From Oligoflexia bacterium (lineage in GTDB: Bacteria > Bdellovibrionota > Bdellovibrionia > Bdellovibrionales > Bdellovibrionaceae): 64,000 bases of DNA. A model generated the notes under the pieces. It worked only from the letters and a program-made list of their open reading frames with translations, ran no database searches and was not told the DNA's origin. The translations under genes were made by a program, and so were the position numbers. Positions 19,480 through 29,202 of this stretch are shown here, one piece after another; within the stretch, counting starts at the first letter, position 1; the number at the start of each line of letters is the position of its first letter. The stretch lies in the NCBI GenBank assembly GCA_016861345.1, contig BOLD01000003.1, positions 124,001-188,000 of the forward strand, in the 5' to 3' direction.

Positions 19480-20400
19480 ATGCTTTTGGTTTTCAGACTC
19501 TTTACGACAGTTTTTCTGATTATGAGCTTAGTCAGTTGTCAGAAAAAAGATGATGCAAAACCCATTTCATCTTCTCCGATCATGTGTTCTGCTGGCGAGG
19601 TCATGGGCCCAGGAGTAATCGGCGGAAAGCTTCTCAAGCCTGAAGGTCGAATTGCTCAAAGTGTAGTGGCTTTACTGTCGGGAAATGACCAAGAAGAGTT
19701 GTCTTTGTGCACGGGAACACTGATTGCACCCAATGTCGTTTTAACAGCAGCTCACTGTGTAATGAATAAAGAAAACAGAATGCTCACCGATGGAGTGGTT
19801 CTGTTCACCAATGATTTCATGTGTGATGTTATTCAGAAAAAAGACAAGTCTCGTGCAAGACGCTTTGAAGAAGTCATTGTTCATCCTGATTATGATAATA
19901 ATCATCCGGCACTTGGAAATGATCTGGCGATGATTCGATTTGAGCAATCAGCTCCTCAGGGGTTTGTGATAATGCCCTTAGCTGAGAAGTATGTCGAGCT
20001 GACAAAAGATCGCCCTGTTTATTTAGCAGGATACGGGAAGACCACCGAGTATGAAATTGATGACGAGTCAAAACCCATGTTAAGGCTAGCCAATGTGCGG
20101 CCCTCAGCTCGAATTGAAAGATTTGGTATTGAAAATTCGAAAACATCTTCCCAGTTGGCATTTGATCAGTCTCAGGGAGAAAGCGTCTGTGCCGGAGACT
20201 CGGGCGGACCCGCTTTAGTGATGGAAGGTGGTGGGCTTCAAGTTATCGGGGTGGCCTCAATTGTTTATAATCAAAAAGAGGATCGCACAAGAGCCTGTCA
20301 AGATATCGTTATTCACACAAGTATTTCTTATTATCAACCTTGGATCAAAAAGACGCTCAAATCACTGCTGGGCACTGAAGCAAGAAAGGACACAAAGTGA
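19480..20400 (+). CDS. Trypsin-like serine protease, putative lipoprotein (S1 family)
   Basis: 306 residues from ATG 19480, chosen for the upstream GAAAGTGGG; TTG 19465 would extend the leader. Lipobox LVSC lies near residue 20, followed by QKKDD, so it is likely membrane-anchored in the periplasm or at the surface. The complete chymotrypsin-fold triad is visible: His92 in TAAHC, Asp148 in NDLAMI, Ser241 in GDSGGP. IGGK (about residue 51) resembles the I-x-G-G activation site of trypsins, so zymogen processing is plausible. It overlaps the next, paralogous protease gene by 4 nt (GTGA). Confidence 0.9.
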   Translation: MLLVFRLFTTVFLIMSLVSCQKKDDAKPISSSPIMCSAGEVMGPGVIGGKLLKPEGRIAQSVVALLSGNDQEELSLCTGTLIAPNVVLTAAHCVMNKENRMLTDGVVLFTNDFMCDVIQKKDKSRARRFEEVIVHPDYDNNHPALGNDLAMIRFEQSAPQGFVIMPLAEKYVELTKDRPVYLAGYGKTTEYEIDDESKPMLRLANVRPSARIERFGIENSKTSSQLAFDQSQGESVCAGDSGGPALVMEGGGLQVIGVASIVYNQKEDRTRACQDIVIHTSISYYQPWIKKTLKSLLGTEARKDTK

Positions 20401-21248
20401 AGAAATTAGGGATTTCCCTTTTGCTTTGTCTACTTGCTGCCTGCGCAGACCGCCAGGATCGGGGACTTGTGTACTCTAGTGAGCATGATGCGGCCATTAT
20501 GGGCGGTCAGCCGGTTAATCAAGAATCACAACTGCAATCTCAGTTGGTGTATCTCTACATCAAAGGGGAAAATCGATCCTTTGCTGACTGTACTGGCGTG
20601 TATATCTCTAATCATGTCATCCTCACAGCCGCTCATTGTGTTATTGATCTTCAGGATCAACCCGATCGAATTCGTATTTCCAGTGGAATTGATATCAACC
20701 CTCGGGATCCAAAATTTCTTTCTCAATCATCGCCCGCTCTGAAGGTGGTGGTGCATCCTGGTTATCGACCGGGTCAAGCATTCAAGGGCTTTGATCTTGC
20801 CCTTGTCTTGGTCTCAAATGAAAATCAAAAATCTCATCAGGTGATATCTCTACTGCCCACGTGGCCAGAAGACCTTTACCAATATGACTTTCAAATTTCT
20901 GGTTATGGCAAGGTGCTTGAATATAATGTTGAAGAGGTCGGTCCATTAAAGCTTCGCCAAACCACAGTTCAGATGGCCGAGTCTTTCAACAACCTACCTG
21001 TTCAAGTCACATCAGCTTCTCGGCATCTGATTTTTGATCAAACTCAAGGTCGTGGGGCTTGCAGTGGAGATTCTGGGGGACCAGCGACAGTGCAAGTGGG
21101 TGATCAGATTTATTTGGTCGGGATTACCTCCATAGCGGCAAATTTAAAAAATATGAATCACGCCTGCTCTGGAGTCTCTTTTTACACAAATCTCTATCCA
21201 CTGCGTTCTTGGGTTTTGACAGAAACTCACTTGCTTGAGAAAAATTAA
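20397..21248 (+). CDS. Trypsin-like serine protease, putative lipoprotein (second copy)
   Basis: 283 residues from a GTG overlapping the stop of the preceding protease. Lipobox LAAC (Cys16) gives a probable lipoprotein. The triad is intact: His80 in TAAHC, Asp133 in FDLALV, Ser226 in GDSGGP. IMGGQ (about residue 34) corresponds to the IxGG activation site. It shares the GYGK, FDQ-QG and ACSGDSGGP blocks with its neighbour, so the pair most likely arose by tandem duplication. The two are co-translated; a cascade in which one activates the other is possible but unproven. Confidence 0.9.
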   Translation: MKKLGISLLLCLLAACADRQDRGLVYSSEHDAAIMGGQPVNQESQLQSQLVYLYIKGENRSFADCTGVYISNHVILTAAHCVIDLQDQPDRIRISSGIDINPRDPKFLSQSSPALKVVVHPGYRPGQAFKGFDLALVLVSNENQKSHQVISLLPTWPEDLYQYDFQISGYGKVLEYNVEEVGPLKLRQTTVQMAESFNNLPVQVTSASRHLIFDQTQGRGACSGDSGGPATVQVGDQIYLVGITSIAANLKNMNHACSGVSFYTNLYPLRSWVLTETHLLEKN

Positions 21249-21249
21249 A

Positions 21250-22020
21250 TCAGAAAAACTTTGATCCTCGCTTCATCACTTCCTCTGTGAGAGCTTCTTG
21301 CATTTGCTCTTGAATCTCTTGAGCGATTTCGTGAACCAGTTCAGAGTCCTCGACCGCATCTGGCTTGTAGGGTAGATGAATGGGTGGCAAAAACTTAATC
21401 TTCCATTTCACGGGAAGGGGAATCACATTTAAAGGTAAAGGTAAAACGGTGCCTTTTAAAAATTTTGTGAATTTGAGCTGAGACAGATTGATATGAGTCT
21501 CTTCCGCACCAATAACAATCGCGGGCACAATGGGGGATTGGGTTGTCAGCGCCATGCGAACAAAGCCTCTTTTAAATTCTTGTAGCTGGTACATTTGGGC
21601 CGATGGCTTGAAGTTTCCATATTCGCCCTCGGGAAAAATCAAAATTAAATTATTTTTCTTCAGAGCATTAATTCCATTTTCAAAAGTGGCCTCTGTAAAT
21701 CCCATCTTCTGTGCGGGCAGAGCGGTTGTTTTAGTTAAAAACCAAAAGTGGTGGGTTAAAACTCGGGGAATGCGATTCACTTTTGTGTTGATGGTGTGAG
21801 CCAGCAAAAGAGCGTCAAATCCTGAATACCCAGAATGATTAGGTGTGATAATAGCAGCTCCGCGTTTAGGAATATTCTCAATACCTTCAACTTGAAGGCG
21901 GAAATATTTCTGAAGGATTTCCATCATGAGCTTTGGTAGGACATGATAGAGCAGGGTGTCGCGATCAAGGTTTTTTAAATTAAATATTTTTTCTTTGGGT
22001 TTTTTAAAAAAATTGATCAT
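21250..22020 (-). CDS. Lysophospholipid acyltransferase family protein
   Basis: 256 residues; membrane-associated glycerolipid acyltransferase. Block I is PNHSGYSGFDALLLA, an H-x6-D spacing as in MGAT/DGAT-like bacterial acyltransferases rather than the H-x4-D of PlsC, and block III is FPEGEYGNF. A Lys-rich N-terminus and absence of a signal peptide suggest peripheral association with the inner membrane. The substrate (lysophosphatidate, monoacylglycerol or another lipid) cannot be told. It converges with the protease operon (1 nt apart). Confidence 0.85.
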   Translation of the reverse strand: MINFFKKPKEKIFNLKNLDRDTLLYHVLPKLMMEILQKYFRLQVEGIENIPKRGAAIITPNHSGYSGFDALLLAHTINTKVNRIPRVLTHHFWFLTKTTALPAQKMGFTEATFENGINALKKNNLILIFPEGEYGNFKPSAQMYQLQEFKRGFVRMALTTQSPIVPAIVIGAEETHINLSQLKFTKFLKGTVLPLPLNVIPLPVKWKIKFLPPIHLPYKPDAVEDSELVHEIAQEIQEQMQEALTEEVMKRGSKFF

Positions 22021-22184
22021 GATTTAAAGTAACTCTTCATTTTGAAAGTAGCAAGTGGGCATATTGAGACAATTTGACAAGCCCATATCTCTTTAGACTT
22101 GCTATTGGCCTCAGAATATTTCTCAGCGACTGGTACTAAATGTGCACAGCAGGCATCTGTATGTGTATTGCCAGGGGGTATAAA

Positions 22185-22706
22185 ATGAGAACTGCGCTAT
22201 TGTTGATTTGTTTGCTGAATATTTTGGCCACAGAGTCCAAAGCCCAAGATGTTCTAGAAAATAATATTACTGCCGAGCTCGGCTATCGGCAGGGAGCAAT
22301 TCACCTTGGTGCTACCTATGTCAGGGGTGCGGATCCCATCCGATGGGGTGGATATCTCTTTTATCAATCTGAAAATAAAGTCGCAGATGCGATTCGAGCC
22401 AATCAACTGATTTCCATTGGCGCGATGTCTAAGTTTTTTATTCTGAACACTCAAAAAGGTGTGGCTTATATCGGTCCTGGAATTGGAATGAGTGAAATCA
22501 GAAACTTTCATGATATCTATGCTGGAAATCCCAACCGGTTTGATAAATTATTTTTTGGAACCATTTTCAAAATCGGAGGGCAACTTTCTCTGACGCCAAC
22601 TATGAAAATGGGGCTGGAATACATGAAGATTTCAGACTGGTGCCAGGCTGAAATTATTGATTCCTTAACCGAGTATTCAAGCTTGACGATGGCTTTTGAG
22701 TTTTAA
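22185..22706 (+). CDS. Small outer-membrane beta-barrel-like protein
   Basis: 173 residues from ATG 22185 (AGGGGG 6 nt upstream). Signal peptide with cleavage near ESKAQ. The mature part alternates hydrophobic and polar residues in 8-10 residue strands with Gly/aromatic girdles (LGYRQGAIHLGATYV, WGGYLFYQ, GVAYIGPGIG) and ends in MAFEF, a C-terminal Phe typical of outer-membrane barrels recognised by BamA. About eight strands would fit. No specific family was recognised. Confidence 0.72.
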   Translation: MRTALLLICLLNILATESKAQDVLENNITAELGYRQGAIHLGATYVRGADPIRWGGYLFYQSENKVADAIRANQLISIGAMSKFFILNTQKGVAYIGPGIGMSEIRNFHDIYAGNPNRFDKLFFGTIFKIGGQLSLTPTMKMGLEYMKISDWCQAEIIDSLTEYSSLTMAFEF

Positions 22707-22827
22707 AGAGAATGTTGATACCTCTCTCTTTCCTCACTGCACTACGTTGATCACCGAGCGATATTGACGGAAATGAATGAACCGGTAACAGTGAATGGGT
22801 GAAGTAACTTTTTATCGGAGAGATTTC

Positions 22828-24315
22828 ATGTCAAAATATATTTTATCTATCGACCAGGGTACAACCGGGACCACAGTTTCAATTTTGAATCAGCAGGGCG
22901 ACTTGGTAGCAAAGTCGAATCAAGAATATCCCCAGATTTTTCCCAAGCCGGGTTGGGTTGAGCACAATCCCGAAGATATTTGGCAGTCTGTTGTAGGGAC
23001 AATCGATAAAACACTTCGCTTGGGTAACATTCAGGGCTCTGAGATCGCGGCGATTGGAATTACAAATCAACGAGAAACTGTTGTTGTTTGGGATCGCAAA
23101 ACTCATCAGCCAGTCTATAACGCGATTGTTTGGCAGTGCCGTCGAACAACGACGGTTTGTGATAAAATTAAAAAGACTTCCATGGCCAAGAAAATTCAAA
23201 AGAAAACAGGCCTTGTGGTTGATCCCTATTTTTCGGCGACAAAAATTCAGTGGATTTTAAAAAATGTTGATGGAGTCAAGGCCCGAGCGAAGGCCGGAGA
23301 TTTGGCGGTGGGAACAATTGATACTTTTTTGCTCTGGCGATTAACGGGTGGTGGGGCTCATAAGACGGATGTCTCAAACGCTTCGCGCACAATGCTTTTG
23401 AATCTGCACTCAGCACAGTGGGATGCAGACTTGCTCAAGTTCTTTGGGGTTCCAAAGTCTTTGCTGCCAGAGGTCTGTCCATCAAGCGGAGTTTTTGGTG
23501 TGACAAAAGGTTTAGGTGTCCTTCCGGATGGAATTCCTATTTCTGGAATCGCGGGAGATCAGCAAGCGGCGCTGTTTGGACAAGTCTGCTTTGATCAAGG
23601 TGAAGCCAAGTGCACGTACGGAACGGGAAGTTTTTTATTGCTCAACACAGGCAAAAAACCAATTTCCTCTCGGTATCAGTTATTGACGACAATTGCTTGG
23701 CAGCTGCCTGATCAAGAGGTGGTCTATGCTCTTGAGGGCGGAGCTTTCATTTGCGGAGCAGCGGTGCAGTGGCTTCGCGATGGACTTGAGCTTTTTTCAA
23801 AAAGTGCAGAGGTTGAAGATTTAGCCTCTAAAGTGTCTTCTTCAGAAGGAGTCGAGTTTGTTCCTGCATTGACTGGTCTTGGAGCGCCTTATTGGTGGGC
23901 AGAGGCCAGAGGGATGATTTGTGGTCTGACTCGGGGATCAACAAAGGCTCATGTTGCCCGCGCAACTTTAGAGGCCATGGCACTTCAAAATGTGGATATT
24001 CTGGTGGCCATGCAAAAAGATTTGAGGAAAAAATTAAAAAGCTTAAAGGTCGACGGCGGCGCATCTGCGAATAATTTGCTCATGCAGCTTCAAGCTGACT
24101 ACATGGGAATGAAGGTCTCACGCCCTGAGCTGATTGAGACCACAGCCATTGGTGCTGCTTACTTGGCAGGGCTTGGCGTTGGATTTTGGAAATCCACTGA
24201 AGAGTTAAAAAAAATCTGGAAGCTTGAACGTGAATTTAAAGTTGAGATGCCAGCTAAACCTCGGTCACAGAGACTGGAAAAGTGGCATCGGGCTATAGAG
24301 AGAGTTAAGCCATAA
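22828..24315 (+). CDS. glpK: Glycerol kinase
   Basis: Phosphorylates glycerol to glycerol 3-phosphate, cytoplasm. ATG 22828 (GGAGAG 5 nt upstream) gives a 495-residue product beginning SKYILSIDQGTTGTT, the FGGY-family phosphate-1 motif. GWVEHNPEDIW, the glycerol-site ITNQRETVVVWD, ISGIAGDQQAALFGQ and the C-terminal LKVDGGASANNLLMQLQAD are typical of GlpK. No facilitator (glpF) or dehydrogenase (glpD) is adjacent. The stop overlaps the SD of the next gene, indicating an operon. Confidence 0.96.
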   Translation: MSKYILSIDQGTTGTTVSILNQQGDLVAKSNQEYPQIFPKPGWVEHNPEDIWQSVVGTIDKTLRLGNIQGSEIAAIGITNQRETVVVWDRKTHQPVYNAIVWQCRRTTTVCDKIKKTSMAKKIQKKTGLVVDPYFSATKIQWILKNVDGVKARAKAGDLAVGTIDTFLLWRLTGGGAHKTDVSNASRTMLLNLHSAQWDADLLKFFGVPKSLLPEVCPSSGVFGVTKGLGVLPDGIPISGIAGDQQAALFGQVCFDQGEAKCTYGTGSFLLLNTGKKPISSRYQLLTTIAWQLPDQEVVYALEGGAFICGAAVQWLRDGLELFSKSAEVEDLASKVSSSEGVEFVPALTGLGAPYWWAEARGMICGLTRGSTKAHVARATLEAMALQNVDILVAMQKDLRKKLKSLKVDGGASANNLLMQLQADYMGMKVSRPELIETTAIGAAYLAGLGVGFWKSTEELKKIWKLEREFKVEMPAKPRSQRLEKWHRAIERVKP

Positions 24316-24327
24316 GGAGTACAACTC

Positions 24328-24741
24328 ATGAACACAACAGACAAAGACATCCAAGAGATTCTGAAGAAATACAAAAAATTTGTTGTCTATGGATTAAGTC
24401 AGGATGGGACCAAGCCCAGTCAGCGAGTACCACTTTTCATGAAATCGCAAGGGTACGACATCGTGGGAATTTATCCAGGACAAAAAGAAATTGCCGGGTT
24501 TCCGATTTACCAAAATCTAAAAGAAGTTCCCGCAGAACATCGAAAGTTTGTTGATGTTTTTCGCAGGCCTGAGCACATCCCTCAAGTGGTTGACGAGGTC
24601 ATTGCTGTTGGTGGGGTTGAGGTACTTTGGCTTCAGCTGGGGATCACTCATCCCGAAGCTGAGAAAAAAGCTGAAGCTGCGGGAATTAAAGTGGTCTCCA
24701 ATCGGTGTCTTCACATTGAGTATGATAAGTGGATGAGGTAG
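24328..24741 (+). CDS. CoA-binding domain protein (YccU family)
   Basis: 137 residues; a single Rossmann-like CoA-binding domain related to the N-terminal part of succinyl-CoA synthetase alpha. Family blocks seen: VVYGLSQDGTKPSQ near the start, GYDIVGIYPGQ, VDVFRRPEHIP, LWLQLGI, and VSNRCLHIEY at the end. It is cytoplasmic and its physiological role is unknown in any organism I know of. SD AAGGAG overlaps the glpK stop codon (12-nt gap), so it is co-transcribed with glpK. Confidence 0.88.
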   Translation: MNTTDKDIQEILKKYKKFVVYGLSQDGTKPSQRVPLFMKSQGYDIVGIYPGQKEIAGFPIYQNLKEVPAEHRKFVDVFRRPEHIPQVVDEVIAVGGVEVLWLQLGITHPEAEKKAEAAGIKVVSNRCLHIEYDKWMR

Positions 24742-24793
24742 TTGTTTAAGATTCAAAAACTACTGTCTTCAGCTTAATGAGTGGGTTCTATTG

Positions 24794-25147
24794 TTAGAAG
24801 CCACGGGTTGAGCAATCTGGGTGGATGCGACGTTTGCAATAGCTCTCACCGCCGGGGCCTGGATTGCGGGCGCAGTCTGGATTCTCTCGTCGAGAGCAAT
24901 AAATTTCCCCTCCCTTTCCGGGATTTAAGGCACAATTGGGGTCTTCTCGTTTTGAGCAGTATTCTTCACCACCTAATCCAGGGTTATGGGCACATTTGGG
25001 ATCCAAATAACGTAAGCAATAATCATCTGTTAGGCTTTCCTCAATGGGAGTGCAGGAATATTTTTTATCCCTAATAATAATTTCAAGAGAGTCAGCTAAT
25101 GCTAAATCCATAGCGAAGATTGCGAAAATTATGGCAGATAGTTTCAT
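24794..25147 (-). CDS. Secreted protein with 20-residue Cys repeats
   Basis: 117 residues from ATG 25147 (AGTGGGGG upstream). Signal peptide MKLSAIIFAIFAMDLALA. From about residue 43 the sequence is 3.75 copies of a 20-residue unit of consensus YC-x-R/K-R-x-x-P-x-C-A-x-N-P-G-x-G-G-E, each with two Cys; an additional Cys lies before the array (KYSC). The underlying DNA is a matching 60-bp tandem repeat. Two Cys per unit suggest disulfide-stabilised loops in an exported structural or binding protein. No known domain was recognised. Confidence 0.82.
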   Translation of the reverse strand: MKLSAIIFAIFAMDLALADSLEIIIRDKKYSCTPIEESLTDDYCLRYLDPKCAHNPGLGGEEYCSKREDPNCALNPGKGGEIYCSRRENPDCARNPGPGGESYCKRRIHPDCSTRGF

Positions 25148-25226
25148 AATGCCCCCACTTTCTATTCTCGGATGGGTTTTACTGAAAAAAGCGTGCCAAT
25201 TAAATTGGTGCAAAATGCCCTGGTGG

Positions 25227-26633
25227 TTACATTTTCTGAATTAACTTTTCCAGATCGTGAATGCTTTTAATCCAAGAGATTTTTTTGCCCGCACCAGGTT
25301 TAAAATCCTCAAGATGTCTTTTGTTTGAAAAAGGTAAGACAAAGTGAGTAAAGCCGAGTTTGTCAGCTTCCTTCAGTCTTTGATCAGCAAATGAAACGGC
25401 TCGAACTTCTCCGGTAAGTCCAATTTCGCCAAAGAAAACAGCTTTGGCGTCGATCTCTTTTCGGGCGTCGGTTGAGAGAATAGCGGCGGCAACAGCAAGA
25501 TCAGAAGAAGGCTCAATCAGTTTTAACCCACCCACCACGTTAATGAAAATATCACTATGGGCAAGCTTGAGATCCAGATGGCGATCCAAAACTGCGGTGA
25601 TCATATGCAGACGATTGACTTCAATCCCAAGTGCAGTCCGTCTGGGCATGGCCATGGGTGTGGCCAATGTCAGTGCTTGAACTTCACAGAGAAGGGGACG
25701 GCTGCCCTCAATCGAGGCAAAAACTGCTGAGCCGATCAGGCTCTCGCCACGCTCCTCTAAGAAAAGTTCCGAGGGGTTTGTGACCTCTTCAAGTCCAGAG
25801 GAAACCATTTTGAAAACTCCCAATTCATGGGTCGGTCCAAATCGATTTTTGAGAGATCTGAGTAGTCGAAAATTGTAAGCTGTGTCCCCGTCAAAAGAAA
25901 GAACACAGTCCACCATATGCTCAAGGACTTTTGGACCTGCGATAGTTCCATCTTTCGTGATGTGACCAATCAGAAGAACCGCCATGCCTTCATTTTTTGC
26001 AAGGCCCATCAGGTGGCCTGCACACTCTCGCACCTGAGAAACGGAGCCCGGTGCGGCCTCTAGGTTTGGAAGAAAAACAGTTTGGATCGAGTCCACAATC
26101 AAAACATCAGGTTTTTTTTGTCGAGCAAAGGCAATGATTCGGTCGAGATTACTTTCACTACAAATTTCAACTTTCGGAGTTTTAATTCCCAATCGATGGG
26201 CTCGCGACCCGGTTTGGGCAACGCTTTCTTCTCCAGAGACATAAAGGACCTGGGCTTCGGACTTGCCAAGGCCTCCGGCCATTTGAAGCAGAAGTGTACT
26301 TTTTCCAATTCCAGGTGAGCCGCCGAGAAGAACAAAACTACCTCGGGCAAGACCTCCGCCAAGGACGCGGTTCAGTTCTGAGATAGAGGTATTTAAGCGA
26401 TTGAGTTTAATTTCCTCAATACTTTGATCGAGACGAAGGCTGGTCAAATCCCCTTTAGTTGAGCTGGCATTGTCATGACCAACGGACCATCCCTTTTGGG
26501 CAGGCTCTTCATGATAGGTTTCTTCAACATAAGAGTTCCAAGCCCCGCAGTCAGAGCATTTGCCCTCCCAACGGGGGCGCTGCGCACCGCAATTTTGACA
26601 GGTAAAAACAGTTTTCTTTTTCGACTTTGCCAT
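25227..26633 (-). CDS. radA: DNA repair protein RadA
   Basis: 468 residues, standard length. RecA-related ATPase that processes recombination intermediates by driving branch migration. Order of parts: C4 zinc finger (Cys12, 15, 26, 29), Walker A GGSPGIGKST (104-113), the RadA-specific KNRFG motif, and a C-terminal Lon-protease-like domain without catalytic function (PSSDLAVAAAIL, FFGEIGLTGEVR). No clear SD precedes the ATG. It is divergent from slt (82-nt gap) and 79 nt from the Cys-repeat gene start. Confidence 0.96.
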   Translation of the reverse strand: MAKSKKKTVFTCQNCGAQRPRWEGKCSDCGAWNSYVEETYHEEPAQKGWSVGHDNASSTKGDLTSLRLDQSIEEIKLNRLNTSISELNRVLGGGLARGSFVLLGGSPGIGKSTLLLQMAGGLGKSEAQVLYVSGEESVAQTGSRAHRLGIKTPKVEICSESNLDRIIAFARQKKPDVLIVDSIQTVFLPNLEAAPGSVSQVRECAGHLMGLAKNEGMAVLLIGHITKDGTIAGPKVLEHMVDCVLSFDGDTAYNFRLLRSLKNRFGPTHELGVFKMVSSGLEEVTNPSELFLEERGESLIGSAVFASIEGSRPLLCEVQALTLATPMAMPRRTALGIEVNRLHMITAVLDRHLDLKLAHSDIFINVVGGLKLIEPSSDLAVAAAILSTDARKEIDAKAVFFGEIGLTGEVRAVSFADQRLKEADKLGFTHFVLPFSNKRHLEDFKPGAGKKISWIKSIHDLEKLIQKM

Positions 26634-26715
26634 AGGAATTGGTTAGCATTGTAAGAGGTGCCCAGGCAAATAAATCCTGAAATGATTCGGGATGTACATA
26701 GTATAGGTGAAATGG

Positions 26716-29202
26716 ATGTCACATCGTCAACGATTAATTGCATTGTTTGTCATTCCTGTCGTCTTTTTCGGACACTCTGTTTTTGGACAGTCAGATCTTT
26801 TTACAAAAATTCGAGAGCTTCAAAGTCAAAACAAAGATGCTGATGCATTGACTCGAGCCGAGGAGTCTTTGAGTCGAGTCACAGATAAAGAAGAACGACG
26901 TCTCTTCATGATGGCCAAAGCTTTAGCTGCTTATAATCTTGGAAAATTGGATATCAGTCTTGCGACTTTCGAGGAGCTTTTAAAAGAAAAAAATAATTTA
27001 ACTGAGTATGCTCATTATTATTCAGGATTGATTTACGTAAAGAACAATCAGCTTGTCGAAGCGGCAAACCATTTTCACAAGATTTTAAATCTTTCTCCAA
27101 ATCTTAAATTACAAAGTCTTGCCCAAAGAGAACTTGCGAATATTGAATTAGAGAAAAAGAACTTTCGACAGGCGCGAGCTATACTTGTGACCGAAGAGAA
27201 AAAATCTCGCCGTGAAGAATTTTACCCTGAGGTTATCTATCAACTTGCACGAGCGGAAAGAGGTCTCAACAATGTGGGCCCCTTCTGTCGATGGATGAAA
27301 AAGCTCTATACTCATTACCCTGAGTTCTCGAAAATTTCAGATTGGGGTGGAAATCTCGCTGAAAATAAATTTTATGATAAACCAACCCAATGTGCTCAAA
27401 CTCCTGAAGATCGACGGCTAAGAATTAAAAATCTTCAGTGGGCAGGGCAAAACGAAAAGGCACATCGTGAGATTAGTGATCTTCGATCACGAATGCCAGC
27501 GTCAGAGAAATTTGCTTTAGATAAGCTTGAGGTTCACTATCTTTTGCACGAAGGCGAGGTGCAAAAGGCTCTGGATCTTTTAAAGCCTTATTATGAAACC
27601 CATAAAAATGATTTTCAATATTTAGTGACATTAGCAAATGCTGCAGCCCGAGTGGGTGATATTCAAGCGGCTGTGGGCTCTTATTATGCGGCTTATAAAT
27701 TAAGTCCGCGGTCAAAACTTGGCAAGCAAGCCCTCTATAATTCAGCTTTTTTAAGTTATCAATTTCAGGATTACGATGGTGCTGCGAGAAGATTTCAAGA
27801 GTTTATGAAAGTCTATTCCGGATCGGGATTAAGTAGGGACGCCAAATGGCACCTGGCTTGGATACGGTATTTGCGGGCAGATTACGAGGGTGCTTACAAA
27901 GCGTTATCTGAACTGCGTGGGCCTGCTAAACGTGGGCGTAAAGTGGTTAAGTCCTATCCTCAGGACAGAGTGAATTATTGGCAGGCAATGGCTCTATTTC
28001 GAATGGGAAAGTATGATCAGGCTAAACCCATATTCGAGCAAATCGCCAAGGATAAGCTTCTTGGATATTATGCCATGGCAGCTCAGCAGCGTCTTAAAAA
28101 AATTGAAGAGCTTATGCCCAAAGTTCCAAGGCGGGCGCTCTCAGATCAGAGTATGAAAATCACAAGGTTCTCTACTTCAGAAATTTTAATGCCTGTTGAT
28201 GATCCAAAACTATTAAAAGATATGGCAGCGAGTGAAGAGAATGAATCTGAAGAAACAATCACAATTTCCGATCTTACTCAGGGGACTGGCGAGGATGCTG
28301 ATGTTCAAAAAGAAATGGTTCAAGAAGAGCTTTCGTCCGATGAGACAGGATCTGTTACCGTTGTTCAAGAGGAAGAGGTTGAGAAAGTTACAAGCTTTTC
28401 AAATCCAGTTCTTGTGAAGAGATTTGAGCGAGCCCGTGAGTTGATGATTCTGGGTCTTAATGATTGGGCAAAGTGGGATCTCTACGATATCGAGCGAAAA
28501 ACATCTAATCGCGAGTATCTGAAGACTTTGATGTCCGAGTATGAAAAGGTTGAGTACTTTCATCGGTCTTCATATATCGGCCAAGTTTATTTTGGAAGTC
28601 AAAGAGCCTATCATGGGGTTGATGGAGTTCGCTATCTTTGGGAACACACTTATCCTAAGGCCTATGCTCAATTTGTAACAAAATACTCAAAGCAATTTGA
28701 TATACCTTCGGAGCTGATTTGGGGAATTATGCGTGCGGAAAGTCAGTACAAAAGGGATGTGGTTTCTCCAGTTGGAGCACTTGGGTTAATGCAGGTGATG
28801 CCAGGAACGGGAGCTAAAGTTTCAGAGATGCTCAACGAAAAAGAATTTGAACCAAAGAAGCTTCTTGAGCCAGAGATGGGAATCAAAATTGGGTCAAGAT
28901 ATTTACAGCGGTTGATGAAGAAATTTGAAAACAATATCGCTCTTGTTGCGGCTGGGTACAATGCGGGTCCACACCGAGTAAAGGGCTGGTTGTCTTCATT
29001 TGGGCAACTGGATTTGGATGAGTTCGTCGAACATATTCCTTTTCTTGAAACGAGAAACTATGTCAAAAAAGTTGTTTCCAACTTTCAGGTCTACTCTCAT
29101 TTGTATAATGGAAAAAAAGAGGGCTACATTTCTCTTGCTGAGTCTTTGAAGATTCGATTGATTGAACCTCCACCCTACAAAGAGACATGGGAAGATATCT
29201 AG
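26716..29202 (+). CDS. slt: Soluble lytic murein transglycosylase with TPR superhelix
   Basis: 828 residues from ATG 26716 (AGGTGA 5 nt upstream; GTG 26707 is the alternative). Signal peptide ending near HSVFGQ. Residues 30-480 form repeated helical TPR-like units (for example ALDLLKPYYETHKNDFQYL). An acidic, low-complexity linker (about 490-560) precedes the C-terminal SLT domain: IWGIMRAESQY with catalytic Glu675, GALGLMQVMPGT, and AAGYNAGPHRV. This is the Slt70 plan, cleaving glycan strands to 1,6-anhydro products in the periplasm. The permease genes begin inside its last codons, suggesting coupling of murein cleavage with uptake of fragments. Confidence 0.93.
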   Translation: MSHRQRLIALFVIPVVFFGHSVFGQSDLFTKIRELQSQNKDADALTRAEESLSRVTDKEERRLFMMAKALAAYNLGKLDISLATFEELLKEKNNLTEYAHYYSGLIYVKNNQLVEAANHFHKILNLSPNLKLQSLAQRELANIELEKKNFRQARAILVTEEKKSRREEFYPEVIYQLARAERGLNNVGPFCRWMKKLYTHYPEFSKISDWGGNLAENKFYDKPTQCAQTPEDRRLRIKNLQWAGQNEKAHREISDLRSRMPASEKFALDKLEVHYLLHEGEVQKALDLLKPYYETHKNDFQYLVTLANAAARVGDIQAAVGSYYAAYKLSPRSKLGKQALYNSAFLSYQFQDYDGAARRFQEFMKVYSGSGLSRDAKWHLAWIRYLRADYEGAYKALSELRGPAKRGRKVVKSYPQDRVNYWQAMALFRMGKYDQAKPIFEQIAKDKLLGYYAMAAQQRLKKIEELMPKVPRRALSDQSMKITRFSTSEILMPVDDPKLLKDMAASEENESEETITISDLTQGTGEDADVQKEMVQEELSSDETGSVTVVQEEEVEKVTSFSNPVLVKRFERARELMILGLNDWAKWDLYDIERKTSNREYLKTLMSEYEKVEYFHRSSYIGQVYFGSQRAYHGVDGVRYLWEHTYPKAYAQFVTKYSKQFDIPSELIWGIMRAESQYKRDVVSPVGALGLMQVMPGTGAKVSEMLNEKEFEPKKLLEPEMGIKIGSRYLQRLMKKFENNIALVAAGYNAGPHRVKGWLSSFGQLDLDEFVEHIPFLETRNYVKKVVSNFQVYSHLYNGKKEGYISLAESLKIRLIEPPPYKETWEDI

